The translations under genes and the position numbers were made by a program. The notes below the pieces were generated by a model, which saw nothing but the letters and a program-made list of their open reading frames with translations, made no database searches and was not told the DNA's origin. A DNA stretch of 44,836 bases from the NCBI GenBank assembly GCA_001275005.1, contig JWZX01002735.1, positions 1 to 44,836 of the forward strand, read 5' to 3'. The first letter of the stretch is position 1. Each line of letters begins with the position of its first letter. This stretch comes from Chrysochromulina tobinii. Its lineage: Eukaryota > Haptophyta > Prymnesiales > Chrysochromulinaceae. This document shows, piece after piece, positions 28,501 through 36,804 of the stretch.

Positions 28501-30277
28501 AAAGCAGCTGGGCGGCGATGCGGGCTCTGCGGCGGCGATGGCGAAAGGTAGAGCGCAGGACATGCATACGCAGAGCCACCGGCAGGACATGCATGCGTAC
28601 GCAGGAGCCCATGGCATGCATACGCAGGATATGCATACGCAAAAGACCAATTTGCGCGCCAGCGGGCGGGCTCCTGGAGCTCAGTTTGTGGTGGTCGAGG
28701 AGGCGGCGGACAGCCCGTGGAGCTCAGGGCATCATGGGCACGAGTCTGTGCACACGCTCCGAGCGCAGCATGATTCGCTGTTGCATCTGCATCAGGCCCC
28801 TTCGCTCTCACTCTCCACATCGCCGACCGAGACGACGTCCGTGTACGCCTCTCTTGTGTCGCGGCCGCCGCCGTCGCCGCAGCTGCTTCGCCCCGTGCTG
28901 TCGCCGTCGTCCCCGAACGCCACGCGCCTGGCACCGTTTGTGAGTGCGGATGGCAAGGTGAACCCCCGCCTCTCTGAAAGCCTGAAGGCGAAGGCGATCG
29001 CCGGCGCTTCGGAGGCGATCGCCACCGCCAATGCCGCCTTGGCCACCGCGCAAGCGGTGGCGAAGCAGGCGCTTGTGGCGGAGGCGGCCGCGGCCGAGGC
29101 GGTTGCAAGGGCCGAGGCGACCGCCGCCGTGGCCTCGATTGCGGCGATCGTAGCGGAGGCGGAGGAGTTGCAGTTTGCGATGCAAGCCGCGGCCGCGCGT
29201 GAGGACTTTGCGGAAGCCGCGGCGTTCAAGCAGGCACTCGAGCCGCTCAGAGCGAGACTGAACGAGCCTGAAAATTCGCCCTCGCCAGCCGCACCTGCGC
29301 CTGCCGCGCTCGCGTCGCTCGCCTCGCCATCCGCTAGAATGGCTGGCACACTCACACTCACGCTCGAGGGGCAGCTTGACGCCTTCAGCCCGCAGGCAGA
29401 GCAGGCGGTGCTTGCCCGGCTGGCCGCCCTCGGCGGCGTGCACCCATCACAGCTCGTGGTGCTCTCGCGTCGTGCGGGCTCGGTGATCCTTGAGGTGGCC
29501 GTTTTGCACTCGACCTACCAACGGCTGAAGGCGCTTTCGTTCCTGCGCGCCTTGCGAGCCGTAACCACCGAGGAGCTCAGCAAAGTCATTGGCGTGCCCG
29601 TGCTTGCGGCACACTGCGAGTTCATGAGCGTGGAGCCGCAGTCGCCGCCATCACGACCGGCCGAGGACGAGGGGGCGGTGATGGTAGAGGCCATGGCGGC
29701 GGCCGAGGCGGAGGCGATGGCCGAGGCTCTGGCGGCGGCAGAGGCGGAGACCAGGGTGCCAGTGGCCATGCCTTCCGTCTCGCCGGTGCTACAGAATCTG
29801 CTCGCGCTCGAGGCGCAGGCGTCCAGGGTGCCGGCGGCCATCGCCTCTGCGGCTAATGCCTTCGCGACCATCGCTCCTGCGGCCAGTGCGCCGACGGCCA
29901 TGCTGATCAGCGAGCCGGCGCGACAGCCTCGGCTCGGGCACGCACCATCCGCTCAGGCGCAGGCTGCCGAAGTGGTTAACATCCCATGGGGCCCACCTAC
30001 GCGTGCCGCGATCGCCCAGAATATCGCCGCCGCCGCCCCTGCGGCGGCCTCGCCGATGCTCGGCGCCTCGCGGAATTCCGCGGCTTCGAGTACCGGACCT
30101 GTGCACAGAAACGCACCATTTGGAGTCGTCGAGGCCGACTTCAACATGAAGTACGAGTCCTTGGATCAGTCGATGGCCTCGCGCATCGCGCGCCGGCGGT
30201 TGATCGGCAGCCAAGAGCGCGTAGGCCAGAAGTCGCCCACGGCGGTGACGCTGATGGGCGCAGGTGGGTCTCCCTAG
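22546..30277 (+). CDS. Four-domain voltage-gated cation channel (Cav/Nav-type), one-base frameshift
   Basis: This gene encodes about 2,575 residues in two overlapping frames. Frame one ends at 25134; the continuing frame is open from before 25081 to 30277. Domain I has S1-S6 with S4 VRSVRALRPLRALKRL and pore FDGW. Domain II has S4 FLRILRMLRVARMLRLMR and pore ITGGW. Domain III has S4 LKSLRALRVLRPLRLL and pore TGDDW, with a large Pro-rich insert between S5 and the pore. Domain IV has S4 RVPRALYALRALRLM and pore TSDGW. A Cav-type EF-hand segment (ETWADFDPDANQTIPAH) follows S6 of domain IV. The long tail contains Met/His repeats, an Ala-rich coiled coil with a UVR-like end, and an unassigned beta/alpha domain. 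It should sit in the plasma or ciliary membrane and conduct Ca2+ or Na+. Confidence 0.85.
24397..24480 (+). repeat. Two 42-bp tandem repeats and a poly-Asp tract
   Basis: The units beginning CCTGTGCAGGCGCG start at 24397 and 24439 and encode VQARMEAGKA twice in the domain I-II linker. A (GAC)n run at about 24484-24519 follows and encodes polyaspartate. Confidence 0.85.
25081..25134 (+). other. Frameshift site in the channel, between domain II S5 and pore helix
   Basis: Frame one reads GGQFSEEHGYGDSPLLP and then meets TAA at 25132. One base further on, the next frame gives PRYNFDYFGPALLSVF, the expected pore-helix lead-in. The run CCCC at 25117-25120 is the likely spot: three Cs would keep a continuous frame. 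There is no GT-AG intron that fits. A sequencing or assembly indel, a real mutation or +1 recoding are all possible. Confidence 0.85.
26160..26365 (+). repeat. Low-complexity Pro/Leu/Ser-coding tract in the domain III pore insert
   Basis: Short units such as CTCCACTCGCCG and CTGCAGCTGCCACTGCCG are repeated and encode HSPLHSPL, LQLPLPPP and SPPPSPPP runs. The insert separates S5 from the pore helix of domain III, an extracellular position. Confidence 0.8.
28557..28650 (+). repeat. Met/His-rich repeats in the channel C-terminal tail
   Basis: GACATGCATACGCAG-type units recur four or five times and encode QDMHTQ, QDMHAY, HGMHTQ and QDMHTQ. Regular Met-His pairs could bind Cu or another soft metal; this is inference. 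Confidence 0.75.
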
Positions 30278-30553
30278 ACCCTACAAGCACCAAAGCTCGC
30301 AGGGTCTTTAAGTAGATAGATGAATTAGTCAGCGAGGGCAGAGCCGGTTTTCAATACACACTCGTAAAATAAGAACTCGATTGTCGAGTGGAAACAGATT
30401 GTGCGATGTGCGCTACACCCGCCACGGACACGGCGTGAGCAGATGCTGCAGGCGGGGGTTCCGCGGACGCTGGTCCAAGTCGAACGGTCGCCGCGCCGCG
30501 GCGCAGGATGCAGGTTCGGCGCCCGGCGCCACTGCAGCCACAGCGGTGCCGCT

Positions 30554-31042
30554 CTAAAGGCGGCGACCACGGCGGCCCGAGGCACGACGCGTGCAGTCGG
30601 ACGGGATGGGCGTCACGTCCTCAATGCGGCCAATCTTGATGCCAGCGCGCGCGAGAGCACGGAGCGCGGACTGCGCACCGGGGCCGGGCGTCTTGGTGCG
30701 GTTGCCACCGGTCGCGCGCATTTTGATGTGCAGGCCGCCGATGCCGAGGTCCTTGCACTTCTGAGCAACGTCCATGGCGGCAAGCATGGCAGCGTACGGC
30801 GAGGACTCATCGCGATCGGCCTTCACCTTCATGCCGCCGGTAGACTTGACGATAGTCTCGCGTCCGGACGGGTCGGTGACGTGCACAAAGGTGTCGTTGA
30901 ACGACGCATAGATGTGGCACACAGCCATGATGATCTCACCCTCCTTGGGCTGGAGGCCGAGCGTAAGAGCCGTGTTCTCAGCAGGCTTCTTGGGGTCCTT
31001 CTTGGACGAGCCCTTCTTCTCATCATCATCATCGTCCGCCAT
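30554..31042 (-). CDS. RPS14: 40S ribosomal protein uS11 (S14)
   Basis: A 162-residue cytosolic ribosomal protein. The conserved core is unmistakable: [56 protein letters not shown] and [15 protein letters not shown], with the C-terminal GRRGRRL. uS11 sits on the platform of the small subunit near the mRNA exit and the universally conserved 18S rRNA helix 23 region. The N-terminal about 25 residues are unusual: an acidic MADDDDDE start then [11 protein letters not shown], instead of the usual basic MAPRKGK-type start. No intron is seen. The gene is convergent with the channel, with about 275 bp between the stops. Confidence 0.97.
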   Translation of the reverse strand: MADDDDDEKKGSSKKDPKKPAENTALTLGLQPKEGEIIMAVCHIYASFNDTFVHVTDPSGRETIVKSTGGMKVKADRDESSPYAAMLAAMDVAQKCKDLGIGGLHIKMRATGGNRTKTPGPGAQSALRALARAGIKIGRIEDVTPIPSDCTRRASGRRGRRL

Positions 31043-31640
31043 GGTACTGTGCTGATCTGTGCGCGCGAGAGGAGCGGGCTGTCAGGTTGGCAGCCCATCC
31101 AGGCTCTAGCGCTCCCTCAGACAAGATGACCTGGCGTGCCGGCCGCGGGCTTCATCGCGCGCCGTAGCCCGCGGCTACGGAGTCACGCATCGTGGTCGAG
31201 CATCTCAGGCGCTGTGCGCGCGTCGCCAATCGCAGAGCCGAAACAGGGCAGAGCGGGGCACAGAAGCACCCTTCAGCGTCGGGCATGGCTAGCACCTCTC
31301 GGGAGCACGTAGACGAGTGTCAGTGTGAAATGCAATTGCGAATTGGGGCAGGCACGACCTTTTCAACTGTGGGCGGAGCTTTCTCGGAAAGCAAGTTCCG
31401 GTTTCACAGCCGTTTCACACAGAGCTGAACTGGGGGAGTCATTGGAGGTTCTCGAGGTCGTGCTCACTGACAGTGACACAGACTGTCGACTGTGTGGTGT
31501 TTCCTGTGACCTGTGAGCTAACTTGATAAACACAAGTGCCTAAACAAGCGCTCTCGAGGACATGGGACACCCATGTCAGAGAGAGGTCAGAGGTGAGAGA
31601 AGAGGTCAGACAGGACGTGGTAGCGTAGGAAAAACCAAGA
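31043..31640. other. Upstream region of uS11
   Basis: This gap lies upstream of uS11 and downstream of the histidine phosphatase. A small hairpin CATGGG-ACA-CCCATG lies at 31561-31575, followed by AGAGGTCAGA-type repeats (31580-31612). No gene is supported. Confidence 0.4.
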
Positions 31641-32366
31641 TCACCTCTGCCATTCCCCTAGCGCGGGCAGCCGCCACCTCCACCGTGTCGCGTGCGGCTC
31701 GTCATGCGGCCACTCGATCTCGACGCAGCCGCAGTTTGGGAACTCGTGGACGCGAAATTGCCGCGGGTCTGTGAGCCCGCGCGCCGTCGCTAGCAGTGCC
31801 TGCCCGCACGCGCTGTGGCATACAATCAGCGTAGCGGCAGTCGCCTCGTCGGCCGACGGCCTCACTGCCACAGCTTCCCATCGAAGATCCTCGGTCCACG
31901 AGGCTGCCGCCCGTCGCCAGAGGTCCACGACGGGTAGATGGCCATCGACCGTGAAGCCAAGGGCGTCGGCCTTCCAGGCGGCATACGCGGCCGGGAATAA
32001 TGCTTTTAGCTCTTTCTTTTGTCGACCCTCCCACGAGTGCAGATCAATCTCACGCAGTGCAGCTACAACTGTCGGCGTTGGCAGCGGTGCCGCCTCGTTC
32101 AAGATCTCGAGAGTCTGCCGCGCTCTAGCCAATGGAGAGCATAGGACTCGCGAGATAGTCACGTCGTTCAGCTGAGCGAGAGCTATGCCCGCGGCTCGCG
32201 CTTGTGCTTGGCCGCGCTTGTTGAGTCTTGAGACATCCGATGATCCTTGGATGATGCCCGCCGCATTGTGATCAGTCTCTCCGTGTCGCAGGATGAAGTA
32301 CCGATACGAGGCAGTGGTGCAAGTGGTGAGGTTCAACACGAAGACAATCTGGAAGCTCGGCTTCAT
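31641..32366 (-). CDS. Histidine phosphatase (phosphoglycerate-mutase-like)
   Basis: A 241-residue protein of the histidine phosphatase superfamily, branch 1. The catalytic RHGETDHN motif is near residue 25; LARARQT supplies the second Arg, REIDLHSWEG the catalytic Glu, and VCHSACGQAL the second His. These enzymes transfer or remove phosphate through a phosphohistidine and include phosphoglycerate mutases, fructose-2,6-bisphosphatases and alpha-ribazole phosphatases; which one cannot be told here. The N-terminus before the domain is mildly hydrophobic (FQIVFVLNL). The ATG at 32366 is chosen; an in-frame ATG at 32414 is separated from it by a run of ten Gs (plus strand), a likely length-variable spot. 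The divergent neighbour starts only 67 bp away. Confidence 0.85.
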   Translation of the reverse strand: MKPSFQIVFVLNLTTCTTASYRYFILRHGETDHNAAGIIQGSSDVSRLNKRGQAQARAAGIALAQLNDVTISRVLCSPLARARQTLEILNEAAPLPTPTVVAALREIDLHSWEGRQKKELKALFPAAYAAWKADALGFTVDGHLPVVDLWRRAAASWTEDLRWEAVAVRPSADEATAATLIVCHSACGQALLATARGLTDPRQFRVHEFPNCGCVEIEWPHDEPHATRWRWRLPALGEWQR

Positions 32367-32433
32367 TTTGGGGGGGGGGAAATCCCAACAAGGGGGTCTC
32401 TTCGAATAGTTCACAGTTGCTCTCCGGACTTCG

Positions 32434-33426
32434 TTGTTGGTGAAAAGCTTCGTGTGGCGCCTTCACTTTCACGAAACTCGCCAGCGCCAAATGGAGTCAG
32501 GGCTTGGGCGCTGCTCGCGTGGCTCACGGAGGCGTTGCCGGCTCCCGCTAGCGCTCGCTATGCTTGCGGCGCCATGCCGCATGAATATCATCCACAACCC
32601 GACGCAAGGAGTACCCACCTTCGTTAAAGACTTTGAGAACTTAAACTTGACCGGCGTCTGCCGCTTTGAGAACGGCATCTTGATCAGAAGCCAGTATGCC
32701 CACGACTTCGTGGAATTCGCTGGGCCGGGCTTCGGCAGCCTCAACGGCGGCGTTCTGCTCGACGCATGCGCGCTCTCCGGCGGCGTCTACCCGCCGCTCG
32801 GCACCGCCAGCTTTGCCGGCAGGGGCTTCGTCGGCTTCTCGACCCTTCACACCTTCACCGGCGGCCGGACGGGCAAGGCGATCGCGCCGGAGACGGTGCG
32901 CTTCGCTCTGCGCATGACCAACATCCGGGCGTCTTTCGCCGGCATCGACGGCCACAGCGTACGCGTCGAGCTCTGGTCAGGGCCGGGCACCTCTTACAAC
33001 AACAAGGGAGTGCTCCTGCTGTCTCGGGAGATGCAGATGTCGGGCGAGCTGCGGCAGTTCCCATTCGTGAACTCGGCCGATCGTATGGTAGACTGCGTGC
33101 GCCGCATCGAGATCTCGTCGCCCGCAAAGATGTTCGTCCTCGACAATTTCATGTACGAGCTCAGCGCGGCGAGTGACGCGCAGTGCCCGGACGACCCTGC
33201 CATCCGCGAAGCGGCCACGGCCGCTGCGCTCCAGGTCGCGCTCGAGGAAGTGCAGACGAGCGTCTACCAGACGAGCGCGGCCCAGGCCTCGGCGACGGCG
33301 GGGCACGGAGCATGGGCGAGCGTCGCGCTCGCCGTCTGCATTGCTGCCGCAGTTTCGAGGCAAGCGCGCGGAGCTGGAGCGCCACGGCGAGCGTGTGGGC
33401 TGGGGGCCGACGAGCGACGTATCTAG
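32434..33426 (+). CDS. Unrecognised secreted or membrane-anchored protein
   Basis: A 330-residue protein. The N-terminus contains a basic stretch and a hydrophobic run (RRRCRLPLALAMLAAPC) that looks like a signal peptide, so the functional start may be the ATG at 32491. The mature part is beta-rich (YAHDFVEFAGPGFG, LLDACALSG, VRVELWSGPG, FVLDNFMYE) and recalls jelly-roll carbohydrate-binding folds, but I recognise no family. A C-terminal hydrophobic segment (GAWASVALAVCIAAAV) followed by basic residues could be a membrane anchor. Function is unknown. Confidence 0.6.
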   Translation: MLVKSFVWRLHFHETRQRQMESGLGRCSRGSRRRCRLPLALAMLAAPCRMNIIHNPTQGVPTFVKDFENLNLTGVCRFENGILIRSQYAHDFVEFAGPGFGSLNGGVLLDACALSGGVYPPLGTASFAGRGFVGFSTLHTFTGGRTGKAIAPETVRFALRMTNIRASFAGIDGHSVRVELWSGPGTSYNNKGVLLLSREMQMSGELRQFPFVNSADRMVDCVRRIEISSPAKMFVLDNFMYELSAASDAQCPDDPAIREAATAAALQVALEEVQTSVYQTSAAQASATAGHGAWASVALAVCIAAAVSRQARGAGAPRRACGLGADERRI

Positions 33427-34366
33427 ATCTCTAGGTCTCGAAGCTGGCCGCTGCGTTTCACCTTTTCGATAATGAGTGAACAGCATAGATGAAATAGAAT
33501 GAAATAGAGTCTGGGAATCTTTCTTGGATCCGCTCGCGAAGCCTTTTGGCGGGACGATTTGGGGCCGCCTCTCCCTCTGGCTCGTGCCGGACGGCGCGCC
33601 CGCGCCTCGCTGGCGCAACGCTTCTGGGGTAAACGAAATCACGTTATATGAGAGGTCCTTTTGAGGTGTAGCTCAACAGTTGTCAGTAGGAGTTCGAGTT
33701 GGAGTAGAAGTCGCGGCCGCCCCTGCTCGTCGAGTCGTCGTCTAGCAGTTCCTAGCCTAGGGACGAAGGGTACCCCGAAACCCGGCACGGACGGGCAGGG
33801 AGCGGTTTTCGCTTTTCCCGACACGCGACAGCTGCGTGCGACAACATATGGACCCGATCTGTCGGTGCTGCGGCGGGCCGCGCGGCGACGGAGGCCCCAG
33901 GCCCAGCGCCCATGCGGCATGCGCGGCGGGCGCGGGTCCTCCGTCGGCTCCCGTGCGGCCGTGCGCCGTGGTCCCGTGTCACACGCCGTCACAGGTTTAA
34001 GTCGTGGTGCTTATGCGTTATGGTGCGTCGAGCGTATGGTGATGGTCGAGCGTGCACCGATGCCTCTTGCCGTCATGCGACGGGCGTGTGAACGTTAACA
34101 CGACAGACGCGACAACCGGTGCTACGGCACTGTTACTGCCGCCCCGCTCAGAATACACATACCTTACACGACCCCATACATGTATGAGTGTTGAGTGACA
34201 CGGAGCATGCGCGCGCTGGCGGCGTTGAGGATGGTTTGGGCGTCGGCGGCGTGCGTCATGAGAAATTTTAAGTGGGGAGCGTGACTTAGGGCCAGAGAGG
34301 ATTTCGGATTTCGTAAGGCGACATTGGGAATTTTTCACGTAACTACAGTTCTAACCAAAATAGGGC
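33427..34366. other. Intergenic holding copy 2 of the dispersed element
   Basis: This 940-bp gap has no convincing frame. A tRNA-like word (GGTGTAGCTCAAC at 33666) was rejected. The 56-bp element lies at 34085-34140. Confidence 0.45.
34085..34140 (-). repeat. 56-bp dispersed element, copy 2
   Basis: This is the reverse complement of 8030-8085 with two mismatches (34130 and 34135). It lies 227 bp upstream of the next plus-strand ATG. Flanking sequences are unrelated to those of copy 1. Confidence 0.85.
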
Positions 34367-35887
34367 ATGTGTACATGTAACGACCAGATAGCATCTGCCG
34401 GAGGTCACTTAATCTCTGCTTCGTCGGGTCTATTTCTTTCGATGGAGTCAACCAAAACACTGGCGCCACCGGCCAGCAGTCCCTTGCGGGCCGGCTCGCC
34501 GGCTGCATCCGATTTCAGTCTGCTGTCACCGCTGGCGCTCGACACGCTCGCGGAGCGCGACACGCTCCTCAGTCGAATGTTCGCCGCACTGCTTTGCCTC
34601 GTGACATCCTTGTTGCCTCTGATGGGTAACCTGCCCAAGCGCGTGGAAGCCCTGTACGCGCTCGTCATGACTGCGGTCGTGGCCGCCATGCGCAAGCTGC
34701 GGCTGCGAAGGGCACGCGCGACCGAACGCAGCGTTGGCGGAGGGCAAGCGCATGACGTGCTGCACTTCCGTGGCGTGGACCGCAGACGTCACAGGGTGCT
34801 CTTCTTGGGCGAAGCAGGCGTGGGCAAGTCTTCGCTCAGCGCCGCAATCCAGGCGCAAATTCCCGTCGAGCGCCGCATTCCATCGGATGGCCTCGCGTCC
34901 GCCGACCGCGCTGCCCACACGAGCGAGCGTGGCTGCACTCTGGCGGTTATCGTGTGGACCGCACAGCAGCAGACTCCGATGAAGGCGTACGCGCTCAAGT
35001 GGCGCACGGTGGCCTACGATGACGCGGGGCCAGCCACGCCCGTGGCCGTCGTGTGCAATATGAGCGACGTGGCCCCGTGTCCGATGCCGGAGATCGACGC
35101 GATGCGTGGTACGCAAATACCCGCCCTCGCGATCTCAGCCCTTCGAGGAACGAACCTCGCGGCGCTGTGGGTACTCCTTGAGCACAGCGCGGCGCATGGG
35201 TCCACGTCATCCTCGCCGCCCAGCACCACGGGCACACAGGAGGCCCCCAAGGCCACTGCGGCCACCGCCGCCACCGCCTCAGACGACGCATCGCCTGCCG
35301 CCGCGCCTCTCGGCTCATCATCCTTCGAGCTTCAGAACCGAGCGAGCGTGCTGATCACCGAGTCGGGTTGCGGCGAGCCACCCGCCCCGACAGCCCGCAC
35401 GGCCAGCAGCACCGGCGCGGCCGAGAGCACCCTCCGCTTTCGCACCAATGCGGCAGCAGTGGCACATGCGAGTGATACAAAGGGGTCGCGGGCGCCACAG
35501 CCACCGCGGCCGCGGCCGCCGCCGCAGCAGAAGCTGCGCGAGGAGCAGCAGCAGAGGCGGCCGCAGCCCCTTTCACCCACCACGCCACCGCACTCATCGC
35601 CATCGCCCGCGTCGATTGTCGTGAACGACGCCGAGCTCAGCTGGTTGAGCTCACAGGAAAGGTTTGCATTGCCCTCGTCCTCATCCCCCAAGAGCAGCTT
35701 CGTACGAGAGAACGAGTGCCACTCGTCACCCACGGCCATCAAGGGTGGTCACAAGGGTGGCGAGCTGCACGAGCACGATTACGGATCGACGTACTCGAGC
35801 GAGCAGCTGGATGCACACCAGAGTCGCAGCATGGGGGCGCTGCACGAGGACGAGGGCGGTGTTCACGGATATGAGCACACTTATTGA
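34367..35887 (+). CDS. Membrane-associated, degenerate small-GTPase-like protein
   Basis: A 506-residue protein. Hydrophobic segments at about 70-85 (MFAALLCLVTSLLPLM) and 95-107 precede a basic stretch, so it is probably membrane-anchored by its N-terminus. A P-loop follows (RVLFLGEAGVGKSS, K154), and downstream VAVVCNMSDV and ISALRGTNL occupy the places of the G4 (NKxD) and G5 (SAK/SAL) motifs. G4 is altered to NMSD and no clear DxxG is present. An N-terminal anchor plus a Ras-like domain resembles signal-recognition-particle receptor beta, but similarity is too weak to claim that. The last 230 residues are low complexity, rich in Ser, Pro, Gln and His. An internal ATG at 34442 is an alternative start. 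Confidence 0.6.
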   Translation: MCTCNDQIASAGGHLISASSGLFLSMESTKTLAPPASSPLRAGSPAASDFSLLSPLALDTLAERDTLLSRMFAALLCLVTSLLPLMGNLPKRVEALYALVMTAVVAAMRKLRLRRARATERSVGGGQAHDVLHFRGVDRRRHRVLFLGEAGVGKSSLSAAIQAQIPVERRIPSDGLASADRAAHTSERGCTLAVIVWTAQQQTPMKAYALKWRTVAYDDAGPATPVAVVCNMSDVAPCPMPEIDAMRGTQIPALAISALRGTNLAALWVLLEHSAAHGSTSSSPPSTTGTQEAPKATAATAATASDDASPAAAPLGSSSFELQNRASVLITESGCGEPPAPTARTASSTGAAESTLRFRTNAAAVAHASDTKGSRAPQPPRPRPPPQQKLREEQQQRRPQPLSPTTPPHSSPSPASIVVNDAELSWLSSQERFALPSSSSPKSSFVRENECHSSPTAIKGGHKGGELHEHDYGSTYSSEQLDAHQSRSMGALHEDEGGVHGYEHTY

Positions 35888-36804
35888 CTCTGCCCCTCGG
35901 CTGTGCAGAGCGCTCACCGCACCTTAGAGATGTGCCGAGCTTGAGAGTGCGCCGCAGCCTCGGTGCCAGAAGACGGGTCCACTGGGTAAAAATGGTGACG
36001 AGCTGCGCCGAGGTGGAGTGCGTAACCGCGTACGGCTTTTGAGAGCGGTGATCACATACGTGGGGGACGGGCCGGAGAGTCGCGTCTGGAGCGTCAGTGC
36101 CGCTCGGCGGTCGTCGGCAGTGGTCGGGTGCCGTCGTGCCGATGCGACATATTAGCCGCGGAACCGGCTGGAACCGGTGCCCTTCTAGTCAGTCGTATAT
36201 ACAGTCGAAGTGCGACCACGAAGTACGTCGCACAACCACAAGCCCACCATCCTCCCACCTCCGGACCGCGCCCGCCGAACCGACCCATCGGGCCGAAGCC
36301 CACGCCCCGAGCGGAGCCCGACGCCCGTACGCTTCTAATAGTTCTACGCGGGACCGACGCGCCGGACGGTTGTCCGCGGCCTAGACTCAAACAGACTCAA
36401 ACAACTCTACTGTCTACAAACCGGCTAAGAAACCCGCCGTCGGCTTCCCCGCGCGCCTCCGGCTTCGCGAAGCGCTCAAACCTCCGCTCCTGTCCAACGC
36501 AATCACCGACCTGGCACCTGGACCTGCGTGGCCCTGGTGGTTGGTTCTCACATCGCATCTCAGGTGAGCCCGATGACGGAGGCGCCACATACAGTAGCAT
36601 GCCGACGGCTCGCGAACTAGGGGAAAACTAGGGATCCAATCCCGTGTCTCGGAAGTCGCGTGCACAAATAGGCTGGGAAACACTCCCCGGAAGTTGCGTG
36701 CACAAATAGGCTGGGAAGCACTCCCCGGAGGTCGAGTGGCGCCTGAGCAGACGCGTCCCGCTGCGCTCAGGCATGGCAGGCGATCCCTGGGTGTGGGGTG
36801 TGGC
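35888..36804. other. Intergenic between convergent genes
   Basis: No gene is supported. A 38-bp tandem repeat is present at 36650-36739. The remainder is GC-rich with short frames only. Confidence 0.45.
36650..36739. repeat. 38-bp tandem repeat (2.4 copies)
   Basis: Units start at 36650, 36688 and (partial) 36726. The core word is GCGTGCACAAATAGGCTGGG, and the first two units differ at two positions. The array lies about 65 bp beyond the stop codon of the hydroxylase fusion gene. Confidence 0.9.

Noticed and set aside
33662-33710. tRNA-like words GGTGTAGCTCAAC and GTTCGAGTTGG
   Set aside because: They are too close together for a tRNA, and the stems do not pair.
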